Positions 1-8,301 of a DNA stretch of 15,620 bases are shown here, piece by piece (position 1 is the stretch's first letter; each line of letters opens with the position of its first letter). Source of the stretch: SVQP01 sp045652835 (GTDB lineage: Bacteria; Bacillota; Clostridia; Oscillospirales; CAG-272). The DNA lies in NCBI GenBank assembly GCA_045652835.1, contig JAZOLE010000036.1, positions 1 through 15,620 of the forward strand. Reading direction: 5' to 3'. The translations under genes were made by a program, and so were the position numbers. The notes under the pieces were generated by a model. The model saw only the letters and a list, made by a program, of their open reading frames with translations. It was not told the DNA's origin and made no database searches.

Positions 1-2453
1 CCGCGCTTGCAGGCATGGCAAGCGTGACGGTTATGACAAAGACCGAGGTGTACGTGGTGGCGGACGTTTCGTATTCCGCCAACCGCAATCTCGATCTGAT
101 CGATACCTATATTGCCGAGCTGCAAACCAAGCTGCCCGAAAACAGTACGGTGGGGCTTGTGTGCTTTGGCAAGGACGCGGTCTGCGTGAGAAAGGCAGGG
201 GAAGAGCCCTTGCCCGGTATCAAGGATGCGCAGGTCGACGACAGCGCCACCGACATTGCGGGCGCGCTGGAGTATACCGCCACTCTGTTTGGCGAGGGCG
301 TGATCAAGCGCGTGGTACTGCTGACCGACGGCAAACAGACCGATGCCGACGGCACGAGCGCGCTGATCTCGGCAATCGAGCATTTGTATGCCGAGAATAT
401 CGCGCTGGATACCGTTTACGTGGATAATAACGTGGGTGCTGACGTACTTGAGGTGCAGATCGGTGGAGTGGATCATACCCCCTCTACGTATCTTGACCAC
501 CGCACCACCGCCGACGTGCTGGTGCAAAGCAGCACCAAGACCGATGCCATCGTTTCGCTTTGGTCGGGCGACCGTCAGCTGCAGCAAAAGGCGGTAGCCT
601 TGGACGTGGGCTACAATCTGGTCAATTTTATCACCGATACCTCGGTTGCGGGTGAATTTGACTACGAGGTGCGTGTACAGGTACAGGGCGACCATTCGCC
701 GCATAACAACAGCTACTTCTTTACGCAGCGCGTGACCGAGACCTTGCGCGTGCTGCTGATCACCTCTTCTGAAGCGGATGCACAGGCGGTGCGCGCGACC
801 TTTGGCGCAAATGCCGAGATCGACGCATACGTAAACGATCCGGACGTGCCTTGCACCATCGAGCAGCTGTGCGCGTACGATCGTATCGTGCTCTCAAACG
901 TGGACGTGCGCGAGCTGAAAAATTATACCGCGTTTGTGGATAGCGTGGATCAGGCGGTTTCGCTGTTTGGCAAGAGCCTGATCACGATTGGTGACACCTA
1001 CATTCAGAACAAGACCGACGATACGCTCTCGGCACTGGAGGATATGCTGCCCGTACGCTTTGGCAACGATGATGCAGACCCCAAGCTGTATTGCCTGGTG
1101 CTGGACTCTTCGCGCTCCATGCAAATGGCGTCCAGACTGATCATGACCAAAAAGGCGGCTGTCAAGTTCCTTGACCTTTTGAACCCCGAGGATTACTTGA
1201 TGGTTATCTCCTTCTCGGGTGAGGTGTATATCGAGCAAATGCCCACCGAGGCAAAGAACAAGGAGCAGGTTGCCGAGATCATCAATGGCATTCAGCCTAC
1301 GCAGGGTACTGTCATCGGTGCTGCGCTCAAGGCTGCGTTTAACCAAATGAAATCACTTTCCTTCTCGGAAAAGCAGGTGGTGCTGATCAGTGACGGCATG
1401 TCCTATTCGGCAGAGCCGGATGATGCAGCACAGATGGCAAACACGCTGTATCAGGCAGGCATTGTGACCACGGTCATTAACACCAGCTGTGCCGAGGGTA
1501 CGGAAAATATGCAAAAGATCGCAAACTACGGCCGCGGCAGCTACTATTGGCTGCAGGACGAGAGAGATCTTGATGAGCTGATCTTTGGCGATGTTGCCGA
1601 CGAGGTGACCGAGACCGTGATCGAAAAGCAGGTGGCGGTCACCATCAAGGATCAAAAGGACGAGGTCATGAAGGGAATCTCGCATCTGCCCGACGTACAC
1701 GGTTACGTGTATGCCAAGGCAAAGGCGAGTGCCAAGACCGTGCTGAGTGTTCCTTACACCAAGGCAAGCGGCAGCGTGATCGATGCACCGCTGTACGCTT
1801 ATTGGAAATACGGCAACGGCAGAGTGGCATGCTTTACAAGTGCCATCAGCGGCGAGTGGGCAAAGGATTGGCAAGGGGAGGACGGCATGCGCTTTGTGTC
1901 TGCCATGGCATCTGCCAATACCCCCACAGAGCGCATTGACTACCCTTATACGCTGACCGTGTCCTACGACGGTACCATGGCGCGTATGGAGTTGGTGCCT
2001 GCCACGCTCAATCCGTACGCCACCGTGCAAATGCGCATCACCACGCCGGACGGAGAGGTGATCGACGTGCAGCCTGTGTTTGACTCGCAGCGTTATGCGC
2101 ATGAGTTTGCGGCGTCTGACGTGGGTAAATACCGCGTGGAGATCACGTATGCATACGATAAAAACGCGTTTGTGTCCGAATCGGTATTCAATATTTCCTA
2201 TTCGCCCGAGTATGATGCTTTTGTGACCTTTGACCCTGCGGAGCTGCATAACGCGATCCGCAACAGAGGAACGCTGAGCGAGGGCAGCGTGCCCGAGCTT
2301 GTCAATGACCCCAACCGTCTTTCTACCTATTCCATCTACTTTACCGTGCCGCTGCTCATTGCGGCTGCGGTGCTGTATATCGTGGATATTTTTGTCAGAA
2401 AGATTACCAAGAACGATATTGTGAGCCTGTTTCGGTTCAAAAAACGCGTGTGA
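1..2453 (+). CDS. Membrane-anchored protein with two VWA domains (5' end outside window)
   Basis: The reading frame is open to the left edge, and the first ATG at 15 has no ribosome binding site before it. The residues before it (ALAGM) look like the end of an N-terminal membrane helix, so the true start lies upstream. Numbering from that ATG, VWA domain 1 spans about 11-140, with MIDAS residues D17-S19-S21, a likely T79 and TDG at 104-106. A beta-sandwich-like stretch follows (about 145-240), then a segment resembling a class I glutamine-amidotransferase-like fold (about 244-350). VWA domain 2 spans about 357-530, with MIDAS D364-S366-S368 and SDG at 459-461. One membrane helix lies at about 774-793, followed by a short basic tail. 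This suits the family of large BatA-like or amidotransferase-like VWA proteins, with most of the chain outside the membrane. VWA domains bind partner proteins through a metal ion, but no partner is identified here. It is the first gene of a run with the two lipoprotein genes downstream. The fold calls between the VWA domains are less certain. Confidence 0.87.
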   Translation, partial: ALAGMASVTVMTKTEVYVVADVSYSANRNLDLIDTYIAELQTKLPENSTVGLVCFGKDAVCVRKAGEEPLPGIKDAQVDDSATDIAGALEYTATLFGEGVIKRVVLLTDGKQTDADGTSALISAIEHLYAENIALDTVYVDNNVGADVLEVQIGGVDHTPSTYLDHRTTADVLVQSSTKTDAIVSLWSGDRQLQQKAVALDVGYNLVNFITDTSVAGEFDYEVRVQVQGDHSPHNNSYFFTQRVTETLRVLLITSSEADAQAVRATFGANAEIDAYVNDPDVPCTIEQLCAYDRIVLSNVDVRELKNYTAFVDSVDQAVSLFGKSLITIGDTYIQNKTDDTLSALEDMLPVRFGNDDADPKLYCLVLDSSRSMQMASRLIMTKKAAVKFLDLLNPEDYLMVISFSGEVYIEQMPTEAKNKEQVAEIINGIQPTQGTVIGAALKAAFNQMKSLSFSEKQVVLISDGMSYSAEPDDAAQMANTLYQAGIVTTVINTSCAEGTENMQKIANYGRGSYYWLQDERDLDELIFGDVADEVTETVIEKQVAVTIKDQKDEVMKGISHLPDVHGYVYAKAKASAKTVLSVPYTKASGSVIDAPLYAYWKYGNGRVACFTSAISGEWAKDWQGEDGMRFVSAMASANTPTERIDYPYTLTVSYDGTMARMELVPATLNPYATVQMRITTPDGEVIDVQPVFDSQRYAHEFAASDVGKYRVEITYAYDKNAFVSESVFNISYSPEYDAFVTFDPAELHNAIRNRGTLSEGSVPELVNDPNRLSTYSIYFTVPLLIAAAVLYIVDIFVRKITKNDIVSLFRFKKRV

Positions 2454-2468
2454 AAGGAGAGTGCCTAT

Positions 2469-4178
2469 ATGAAACGCTGGATAACGGCTTGCCTTGCGCT
2501 GGCGGCTCTGTTGAGCTTTGGCGCCTGTGGGCAGTACAATGAAGCAGTAAGCACTCCCGAGCAGGATACGACCGAGCAGACCACCACCGCGCCCGAGAGC
2601 GAGACACAGCCAACAGAAGCACCGTACACGGTCACCCTGACCCATAACGGCAAGGTGTTTTCCGCTGCCAATGATATTTTGGCGCAATGGACCGACGGAT
2701 ATAGCTATCACACCGCTCCCTTGACGGACGGAAAAGCCGAGATCGGTGCTTTGGACGGTGATTTCCGCGTCACCCTTTCGGGCTTGCCCGAGGGATATAC
2801 CTACGACCCCAACGCCTATACCGCCACAACCGATGCGCGTGACGTGGAGATCGAGCTGCATCGTGTGGAGGTGCCGCGCGGCGCAGGCTCGGACGAGTAC
2901 CATTGCATTGCTTTGGGCAAAACGGGCTACTACCGCGCACAATACGCGCGCGCAGGGCAGCAGATCTTCTTTGAGTTCATTCCCACCTCTGCGGGTACGT
3001 ACGTGCTGGAATCTCTTGTCGATACCGCTGCGCAGCAGTATAATCCCGTGCTGATGGTGTACGTTGGCTCTTCGCAGTTCAAGCTGTTTGATCACGAGCA
3101 GGACGGCGGCGGAGCAGAGAACGGCTATACCAAGAATTTCCGCTATGAAATGCGCGTGGATGACGATGAGATCGGCTCGGTATTCACCTTTGCCGTTCGT
3201 CTGGACGCCAAAAGCGATGAATTTCCGCAGACCGTGGATTTTTCGATCAGGCTGGAGTCCACCTATAACAGACAGGACACCGTGGCAATCATGCAGGTGC
3301 CTACCGATATGTACGCCTTGATGTTCGGGCATATCAACGCCTTGCGCAATATGACCGAGCAGCAGTTCATTGAAGCTGTGGGCGCATACGGTGCACAGGG
3401 AACGCAAGCCTATGAGGCGCTCAAGGCTTTGAAGTTCAGCACCGACGAGCAGGAATTTGCGCAATCGGTACAGAATTTGTACGCGGTCATGCGCGAGAGC
3501 CGCTTTGATGCGGTGGCAAGCTATCTGCGCGGTATTTATGACGGCGCAGGCGCATACGTGGGCGCAGAAACTGTCAAGGATGGCAGAAACGTGTTTGACG
3601 GAGATTGCTACAAGCTCAATCCCGCAACAGGTGTATACCACGTGTACGACGAGAAAAAGTATGCGTCAAGCAATGGCTTTGGACCCATGCTTTACGCGGA
3701 TATTACCGTGCCCTGCAGATTTTTGGATACTGCATTCCCTCAGATCGAGTATATGGGCAACAAGGCGTTGACCGTGGCAGACGGTACCAAGAATTACAAG
3801 CAGTTTATCGAGGGCTATGACGCGCTGATCATAGACCCGCCCAGCCTTGATCTCGGGCCGTATTTCTGCGTCAGCGTTTGCCCCTGCCGTACGCAGGGCA
3901 GATGCGAGGGCGCGTGCCTTGTCAGCTGTCAGTACTGTCACGTGGATTGCCGCCGTCTTGAGCCCATGCAGATGCGCGGACTCGGATATGCGGACGTGAC
4001 CAACCGTGACGGCAAATTCCCGGTCACACCCGAGCTTAAACAGTTTTTGCAGGAATACAGCTGCACGCAGCTTTTGTTCCGTGACGGCAACGGCTGGGTA
4101 GAGGAAAATCCCAATATCAAGGTGGACGCAATGGAGGACGATCAATGGTTGTTCGCCTGCGGCTACTACACTAACTAA
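2469..4178 (+). CDS. Predicted surface lipoprotein with an eight-cysteine cluster
   Basis: This 569-residue protein begins with a basic, hydrophobic signal peptide and a lipobox (SFGAC), so it should be lipid-anchored on the outer face of the membrane. An acidic Thr/Pro/Glu-rich linker follows (about 25-50). Residues about 55-135 resemble a transthyretin- or Cna-B-like beta domain, and about 140-265 a second beta-sandwich that may be like pre-peptidase C-terminal domains. The middle is mostly helical. Near the C terminus, eight cysteines fall within 28 residues (467, 471, 473, 479, 483, 487, 490, 494), and two more lie later. This suggests a disulfide knot or a metal site. The start at 2469 is supported by AAGGAG nine bases upstream, 15 bases after the VWA gene stop. 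I do not recognise the family as a whole, and no enzymatic motif was seen. The position suggests co-transcription and a shared extracellular role with its neighbours. Confidence 0.85.
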   Translation: MKRWITACLALAALLSFGACGQYNEAVSTPEQDTTEQTTTAPESETQPTEAPYTVTLTHNGKVFSAANDILAQWTDGYSYHTAPLTDGKAEIGALDGDFRVTLSGLPEGYTYDPNAYTATTDARDVEIELHRVEVPRGAGSDEYHCIALGKTGYYRAQYARAGQQIFFEFIPTSAGTYVLESLVDTAAQQYNPVLMVYVGSSQFKLFDHEQDGGGAENGYTKNFRYEMRVDDDEIGSVFTFAVRLDAKSDEFPQTVDFSIRLESTYNRQDTVAIMQVPTDMYALMFGHINALRNMTEQQFIEAVGAYGAQGTQAYEALKALKFSTDEQEFAQSVQNLYAVMRESRFDAVASYLRGIYDGAGAYVGAETVKDGRNVFDGDCYKLNPATGVYHVYDEKKYASSNGFGPMLYADITVPCRFLDTAFPQIEYMGNKALTVADGTKNYKQFIEGYDALIIDPPSLDLGPYFCVSVCPCRTQGRCEGACLVSCQYCHVDCRRLEPMQMRGLGYADVTNRDGKFPVTPELKQFLQEYSCTQLLFRDGNGWVEENPNIKVDAMEDDQWLFACGYYTN

Positions 4179-4195
4179 CAACAAGGAGCAAAACC

Positions 4196-7100
4196 ATGAA
4201 AAAACTTTGCTTACTCGTATGCATGTGCCTGATGCTTGCAGCCTTGCTGGTTGCATGCAATACGGGCACAGAGCCGGATGCACATACGCACACTTATGCA
4301 GATGATTGGTCATTTGACCCGGATAACCACTGGTATGCAGCTACCTGCGAGCATGCCGAGGAAAAAGCCAACGTTGGTGCGCATCAGGATGCTGAGAACG
4401 ATGGTGTTTGTGACGTTTGCGCTTACGGCAGCGATCACGAGCACACCTTTGCCGAGGATTGGAGCACCGATGGCGAGAACCATTGGCATGCTACCACCTG
4501 CGGACATGACGTCAAGGGTGAGACTGCCGCACATGTTGACCAGAACAACGATGATGCTTGCGACGTTTGCGGACAGCGCGGCGGATGCGAGCATCCTGTG
4601 GCAGCTGATGCATGGCTGTCGGATGCCGCGGGGCACTGGCACGGTGCAACCTGCTCTCACAATATCAGGCACGATGCAGCGCCGCATACCGATGCGGACA
4701 ATGATGGCGCATGCGACGTGTGCGCGTGGACAGATCCCGATCACACCCACACCTATAAGACCGAATATTCCTTTGACGGTGCAGGACACTGGTTTGACGC
4801 GGATTGCGGTCACACCTTAAAGGGGGAAGAGCAGTCACATACCGATGCCAACAACGATGGCGCGTGCGATACTTGCCCCTGGAATGACGGCTGTGCGCAC
4901 GAATACAGCACGCTTTGGAGCGTGAACGGCACGCACCACTGGCATGACGTTGTGTGCACGCACACCTTTGCTCCCGCAGATATGGCAGAGCACACCGATG
5001 CAAATGAAGACGGCGTTTGTGACGTGTGCGATTACCTTGACCACGAGCACACCTACGATACCCAAAAGTGGACGTTTGACGCACTCTCCCACTGGCATGC
5101 TGCCACCTGCGGCTGCTCGATCAAAGCAAACGAGGCTACGCATACCGATGCCAACAACGATGGCGCGTGCGACACCTGCGAGTGGAACGACGGCTGCCTG
5201 CATCCCGTGAGCGATGCTTGGACGTATAGCGACACGCACCATTGGCATGGCGTGATTTGCACGCACACGATTGCTCCTACGGATAAGCAAGAGCACGTTG
5301 ACCGCAATCTGGACGGCAATTGCGATGCTTGTGACGCGTGGGATCTGTTGCACACGCACACCTATGCAAACACGCTGACCGTGGATGCGGACACGCACTA
5401 CTATGCTGCTACCTGTGAGCACAGCGGTGCGCGCAAGGATGAGGAGAAGCACACCGATGACAATGGCGACGGCAAGTGCGACGTTTGCTCGGGTACTGCC
5501 TCTTTGCAGATGGTGATCGACAAGGTCACCTCGAATGCATCTGCGGACAAGGTCAAAGAGGGTACGGTGATCAATACAAGCATTTATCACTTTGAGGACG
5601 TCGCAGAGCCCTACGTTTCGGTTGAAACCATTTTTTACGAGTTCGGTGACGGATACCTGTACACCAATGACGGGATTTATGACCGCTGGTTTACGCTGCT
5701 GGAGGATGGCACGGTGTTTGCCGCACGTATGATTGACGGCGAGTACGAGTCGGAGTCCGGCACAATAGATAACATGGCAGGCTACCTTTTCAACGGCCAC
5801 TTCCTGTATTATAATATTGAAGCGTACGGCGTTGAGGCGCTGCTTTACAACCTGTATGCATATGCACAGGAAAACGCAAGCGAGCTTACGGCTCGTTATG
5901 ATGCCGGAAGCGGTGCATACGGCTTTGACTTTGTGTACGATAACGGCTATGAGTCTTTGTATTTCGTTACGGTTTGGTTTATCTTTGAAGATGACGTGAT
6001 CACCGAAATGCAGATCTCCTCGCTTGTGTATGGAGTCTTTGCGCAGAATGAGTACGGCAAATATTACGTTGCCAAGGATGCAGATCCCGATTACGAGTAC
6101 GAGCTGGTGATCTCCCAGACCGTAGGCAAGAGAACCGCTGTCAATGAGAACGGTCCCGAGAAATTCCTGTATACTTCGTTTGACTTTGCGGATAAGCAAG
6201 GCACGCTCTACGGCGATACCATCTATCTTGAACCCGGTCAGGCGATCAATCTGTATTTTGCAAATGCCAATCCCACAACTGCAACGGCAAAGCTGGATTA
6301 CGTTGACGTTATCACAAGCGGCAAGAGCAGCCAGATCTACAGCTACACTTCCTGGGACGGCGATTACGTATACCTCAAGGGCATTGCGGCAGGCACGTAC
6401 ACGCTGACCGTGACCTCGACTAACGTCACTAAGGTGATAACCGTTGTGGTGGGTACGCCCGAGCTGAAGGGTCTTGCACCCGTGATCTACTATAAGGATT
6501 TCTCCGGTCTGTATACCACCACGGTGGGTACGGCCTACACCCTGTACGCAGGACAGACGCTGTATTTTGATGCAATTGCCAATCCCACAGCTGCAGCTGC
6601 AGGCTTCAGCGCAAGCGTGAGCGGCGGAAGCTTGGGCAGCGCGACCATCACCTATGGCTCCGACGAGGTAAGCGTCAGCACCTTTACTGCCGATGCGGGC
6701 ACGTACGTCATTACGCTGACCTCGACCGAAAACCCTGCCATTACCACTACGCTGACTGTGCAGGTGGTCCCCGCACCCACTGTTTCCGACATTTTAAGCG
6801 GCTCTTACATGGCGGATATCTATGACTTCAGTACCGGCGAATATTCCTCCAGCAGCATTATGGTTACCTTTGCGCCCACAACTGCAGGTGCTACCCATGG
6901 CACGGTGACCGTTGTCAGAAACGAGCAGACGGAGGTGCTTTCTTACCGCTTTGAGAGTGGCGAGATTTTGCTTGAGCACGTCTCGGGCGATGCATTGGGA
7001 TACACGCTTTCGCTTAATGAGCAGTTCTCGCTCATCATAGGCTGGGTCTATGACGAGGAGGCAAGAGAGCAGGTACTCTTAGAGTACAATTATGCAAATC

Positions 7101-7393
7101 GCGTATTTTCCGAAACATGGGTATCTGCTGACCAAATGGTTACGCAGGACATGTTCCTTTACAGCTTTGTTTTCTCCGAGGGCTACGTGCACGATGCGCA
7201 AAACAGCACTTATCCCGATATGATGTATAGCGTGGATAATCAAACGGGCGAGATCTCTGTGACTTTCCTGGATGACGTGACCGATACGGCACTTGCAAGT
7301 ATTGTGAGCATGACGTTTGATCCCGATGCAAACACCATTACGCTGGTGCTTGCCGAGCAAACCATCATTTTGACCCCTTACGCGGGTTGGTAA
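4196..7393 (+). CDS. Large lipoprotein with eight His/Cys/Asp-rich repeats and Ig-like domains
   Basis: This 1065-residue protein has a signal peptide and lipobox (LLVAC, lipidated Cys21). Residues 30-433 are eight tandem units of 48-52 residues. Each has an opening HxHTY or CxHP-like strand, a core resembling HWHxATCxH and an acidic end resembling DxNxDGxCDxC. The acidic end looks like a calcium-binding EF-hand or thrombospondin type 3 loop, and the Cys and His residues could bind zinc or form disulfides. Residues about 434-655 are an unrecognised, aromatic-rich beta domain. Two Ig-like repeats follow (about 660-760 and 765-860), each ending in a segment like AGTYxxTxTST. The last 200 residues look like a lipocalin-like beta structure. 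The start has AAGGAG seven bases upstream, 17 bases after the previous stop. A strong hairpin terminator follows directly, so this is the last gene of the run. A structural or metal-binding surface role is inferred; no enzyme motif was seen. Confidence 0.87.
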   Translation: MKKLCLLVCMCLMLAALLVACNTGTEPDAHTHTYADDWSFDPDNHWYAATCEHAEEKANVGAHQDAENDGVCDVCAYGSDHEHTFAEDWSTDGENHWHATTCGHDVKGETAAHVDQNNDDACDVCGQRGGCEHPVAADAWLSDAAGHWHGATCSHNIRHDAAPHTDADNDGACDVCAWTDPDHTHTYKTEYSFDGAGHWFDADCGHTLKGEEQSHTDANNDGACDTCPWNDGCAHEYSTLWSVNGTHHWHDVVCTHTFAPADMAEHTDANEDGVCDVCDYLDHEHTYDTQKWTFDALSHWHAATCGCSIKANEATHTDANNDGACDTCEWNDGCLHPVSDAWTYSDTHHWHGVICTHTIAPTDKQEHVDRNLDGNCDACDAWDLLHTHTYANTLTVDADTHYYAATCEHSGARKDEEKHTDDNGDGKCDVCSGTASLQMVIDKVTSNASADKVKEGTVINTSIYHFEDVAEPYVSVETIFYEFGDGYLYTNDGIYDRWFTLLEDGTVFAARMIDGEYESESGTIDNMAGYLFNGHFLYYNIEAYGVEALLYNLYAYAQENASELTARYDAGSGAYGFDFVYDNGYESLYFVTVWFIFEDDVITEMQISSLVYGVFAQNEYGKYYVAKDADPDYEYELVISQTVGKRTAVNENGPEKFLYTSFDFADKQGTLYGDTIYLEPGQAINLYFANANPTTATAKLDYVDVITSGKSSQIYSYTSWDGDYVYLKGIAAGTYTLTVTSTNVTKVITVVVGTPELKGLAPVIYYKDFSGLYTTTVGTAYTLYAGQTLYFDAIANPTAAAAGFSASVSGGSLGSATITYGSDEVSVSTFTADAGTYVITLTSTENPAITTTLTVQVVPAPTVSDILSGSYMADIYDFSTGEYSSSSIMVTFAPTTAGATHGTVTVVRNEQTEVLSYRFESGEILLEHVSGDALGYTLSLNEQFSLIIGWVYDEEAREQVLLEYNYANRVFSETWVSADQMVTQDMFLYSFVFSEGYVHDAQNSTYPDMMYSVDNQTGEISVTFLDDVTDTALASIVSMTFDPDANTITLVLAEQTIILTPYAGW
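4283..5494 (+). repeat. Eight tandem about-150-base coding repeats (His/Cys/Asp-rich)
   Basis: The units lie at 4283-4435, 4436-4585, 4586-4741, 4742-4891, 4892-5041, 5042-5194, 5195-5350 and 5351-5494. Units 1, 2, 4, 6 and 8 open with HxHT. Units 3, 5 and 7 open with CxH, giving an alternating A-B pattern over most of the array. The aligned positions kept most strictly are the HW/HY pair, the Cys about three to four residues later, an H about ten residues on, and the closing CDxC. At DNA level, 4838-4869 and 5141-5172 are identical over 32 bases. Confidence 0.93.
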
Positions 7394-7400
7394 GAAAAAT

Positions 7401-7432
7401 CCCCACTTTCCATGGAAAGTGGGGGTTTTTTT
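7401..7432 (+). terminator. Rho-independent terminator, probably bidirectional
   Basis: A 24-base perfect palindrome (7401-7424), usable as a stem of about ten pairs around a CATG loop, is followed by a T-run on the + strand. On the other strand the hairpin is followed by ATTTTT, so it can also end transcription of the convergent gene whose stop is at 7447. It lies eight bases after the stop codon of the repeat lipoprotein gene. Confidence 0.93.
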
Positions 7433-7446
7433 GGTTTAATTCTTCA

Positions 7447-8124
7447 TTACTTGCTTTCTGCCAGAACGCGGCGCATACGTGCGATAAAATCGTCGGTGTC
7501 GGCGTTGCTTTGCATGGGCAGCTCCAAGGGTGTGGAGGTATTGATGCACAAAAAGCAGGACGTCACCGTGCGCGTGTTTTTGCCAAAGGTCAGCTTGGTC
7601 TGCTTTTCGGCAATCTCAATGCTTTCGATTTCGGTGTAGGGGATCTCGTATACCTGCGTGTCGCACTCGTCAGAGAGCAGCGCGAAGCGGCGGTGCACAA
7701 CATAAAGAGAGGTGTCCAACGCATAAATCAGAGTGCTTTCCAGCTTTTCGGTGCGAATGGTGCCGCTTTTGGCGTACTTGTGCATCAGCGCGTCATCGTA
7801 TATGTAGTTTTGCACCTTGATCATAGGCACTTGCTTGAGCATACGCTTAGCGAATTTGGGGTTTTCCACCAAATCAACCTCCATGCCCTCGGTCAGCTTG
7901 GCAATGCAGGTGTCAATGTCCGCATCGGTCACGCGACGCGAAGCACCGATCAGCGCAAGCACAAGGCCTACCGCTGCAAGGATCGAGGCGATTACGTACA
8001 CGACGTAGTTGTATGTCACAAAGTACAGCACAACGCCAACTACCAGCATGCCGATGCCAAGATAGAGCGGTGTGTCGCTCTTGGTGAAATAATTGAGGTT
8101 TCTTTTGAGTTGCTTTTGATCCAT
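7447..8124 (-). CDS. Two-helix membrane protein with a PH-like soluble domain
   Basis: This 225-residue protein of unknown role has two closely spaced membrane helices near the N terminus (about 19-36 and 40-61), so both ends should be cytoplasmic. The rest is soluble. Residues about 130-215 have the alternating beta pattern of bacterial PH-like domains: a strand resembling TLIYALDTSLYVVHRR, then YTEIESIEI, then a closing helix DDFIARMRRVL. Such proteins are usually annotated only as membrane or PH domain proteins, and no enzymatic residues were seen. The start is supported by AAAGGA seven bases upstream and by a near-consensus promoter. It is convergent to the repeat lipoprotein gene and shares the hairpin between them. 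The PH-like call rests on pattern only. Confidence 0.82.
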   Translation of the reverse strand: MDQKQLKRNLNYFTKSDTPLYLGIGMLVVGVVLYFVTYNYVVYVIASILAAVGLVLALIGASRRVTDADIDTCIAKLTEGMEVDLVENPKFAKRMLKQVPMIKVQNYIYDDALMHKYAKSGTIRTEKLESTLIYALDTSLYVVHRRFALLSDECDTQVYEIPYTEIESIEIAEKQTKLTFGKNTRTVTSCFLCINTSTPLELPMQSNADTDDFIARMRRVLAESK

Positions 8125-8157
8125 AAACGTTTCCTTTCGTTTGTTGATTCTGTTTAT

Positions 8158-8186
8158 ATTATATATCCCAAAACGTCCCGCGTCAA
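8158..8186 (-). promoter_or_regulatory. Sigma-A-type promoter for the two-helix membrane protein
   Basis: On the minus strand, -35 TTGACG (8181-8186) and -10 TATAAT (8158-8163) are separated by exactly 17 bases. The -10 lies 33 bases upstream of the ATG at 8124. It is a near-perfect match to the housekeeping consensus and shows this gene can be transcribed independently of the regulator gene upstream. Confidence 0.87.
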
Positions 8187-8215
8187 TGACGCGTTGGTTG
8201 AGTTTGGTTCAACGC
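8179..8215. promoter_or_regulatory. Overlapping inverted repeats at the promoter: possible operator
   Basis: A perfect 15-base inverted repeat with seven-base arms (8179-8193, CGCGTCA-A-TGACGCG) overlaps the -35 box. A second dyad lies immediately upstream, with arms GCGTTG (8191-8196) and CAACGC (8210-8215) around an inner GTTGA/TCAAC pair. They sit upstream of the likely transcription start and have no T-run, so an operator is more likely than a terminator. The protein that would bind is unknown. Confidence 0.45.
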
Positions 8216-8301
8216 ATAAGCGACCTTGCTATACTATCATGACACAAAATACGGGCAAAAGGTTGGGTGCGGAGCAAATTATTTTGCGCAGCGCGAGATA
8301 A

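Noticed and set aside
1353..3641. Open frame of about 760 codons on the minus strand
   Set aside because: It is antisense to two well-supported genes, its translation is rich in His, Arg, Val and Cys as expected of a frame shadow, and it has no recognisable domain or ribosome binding site.
4835..6199. Open frame of about 450 codons on the minus strand opposite the repeat gene
   Set aside because: It mirrors the repeated DNA of the real gene, and its composition is that of a frame shadow.
7387..8301. Open frame of about 300 codons on the plus strand
   Set aside because: It begins inside the end of the repeat lipoprotein gene, crosses a strong terminator and is antisense to the membrane protein gene.
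8225..8301. Terminator after AraC/GNAT paralogue 1
   Set aside because: Only a five-pair GCAAA/TTTGC stem without a T-run was found, so I could not support a terminator.
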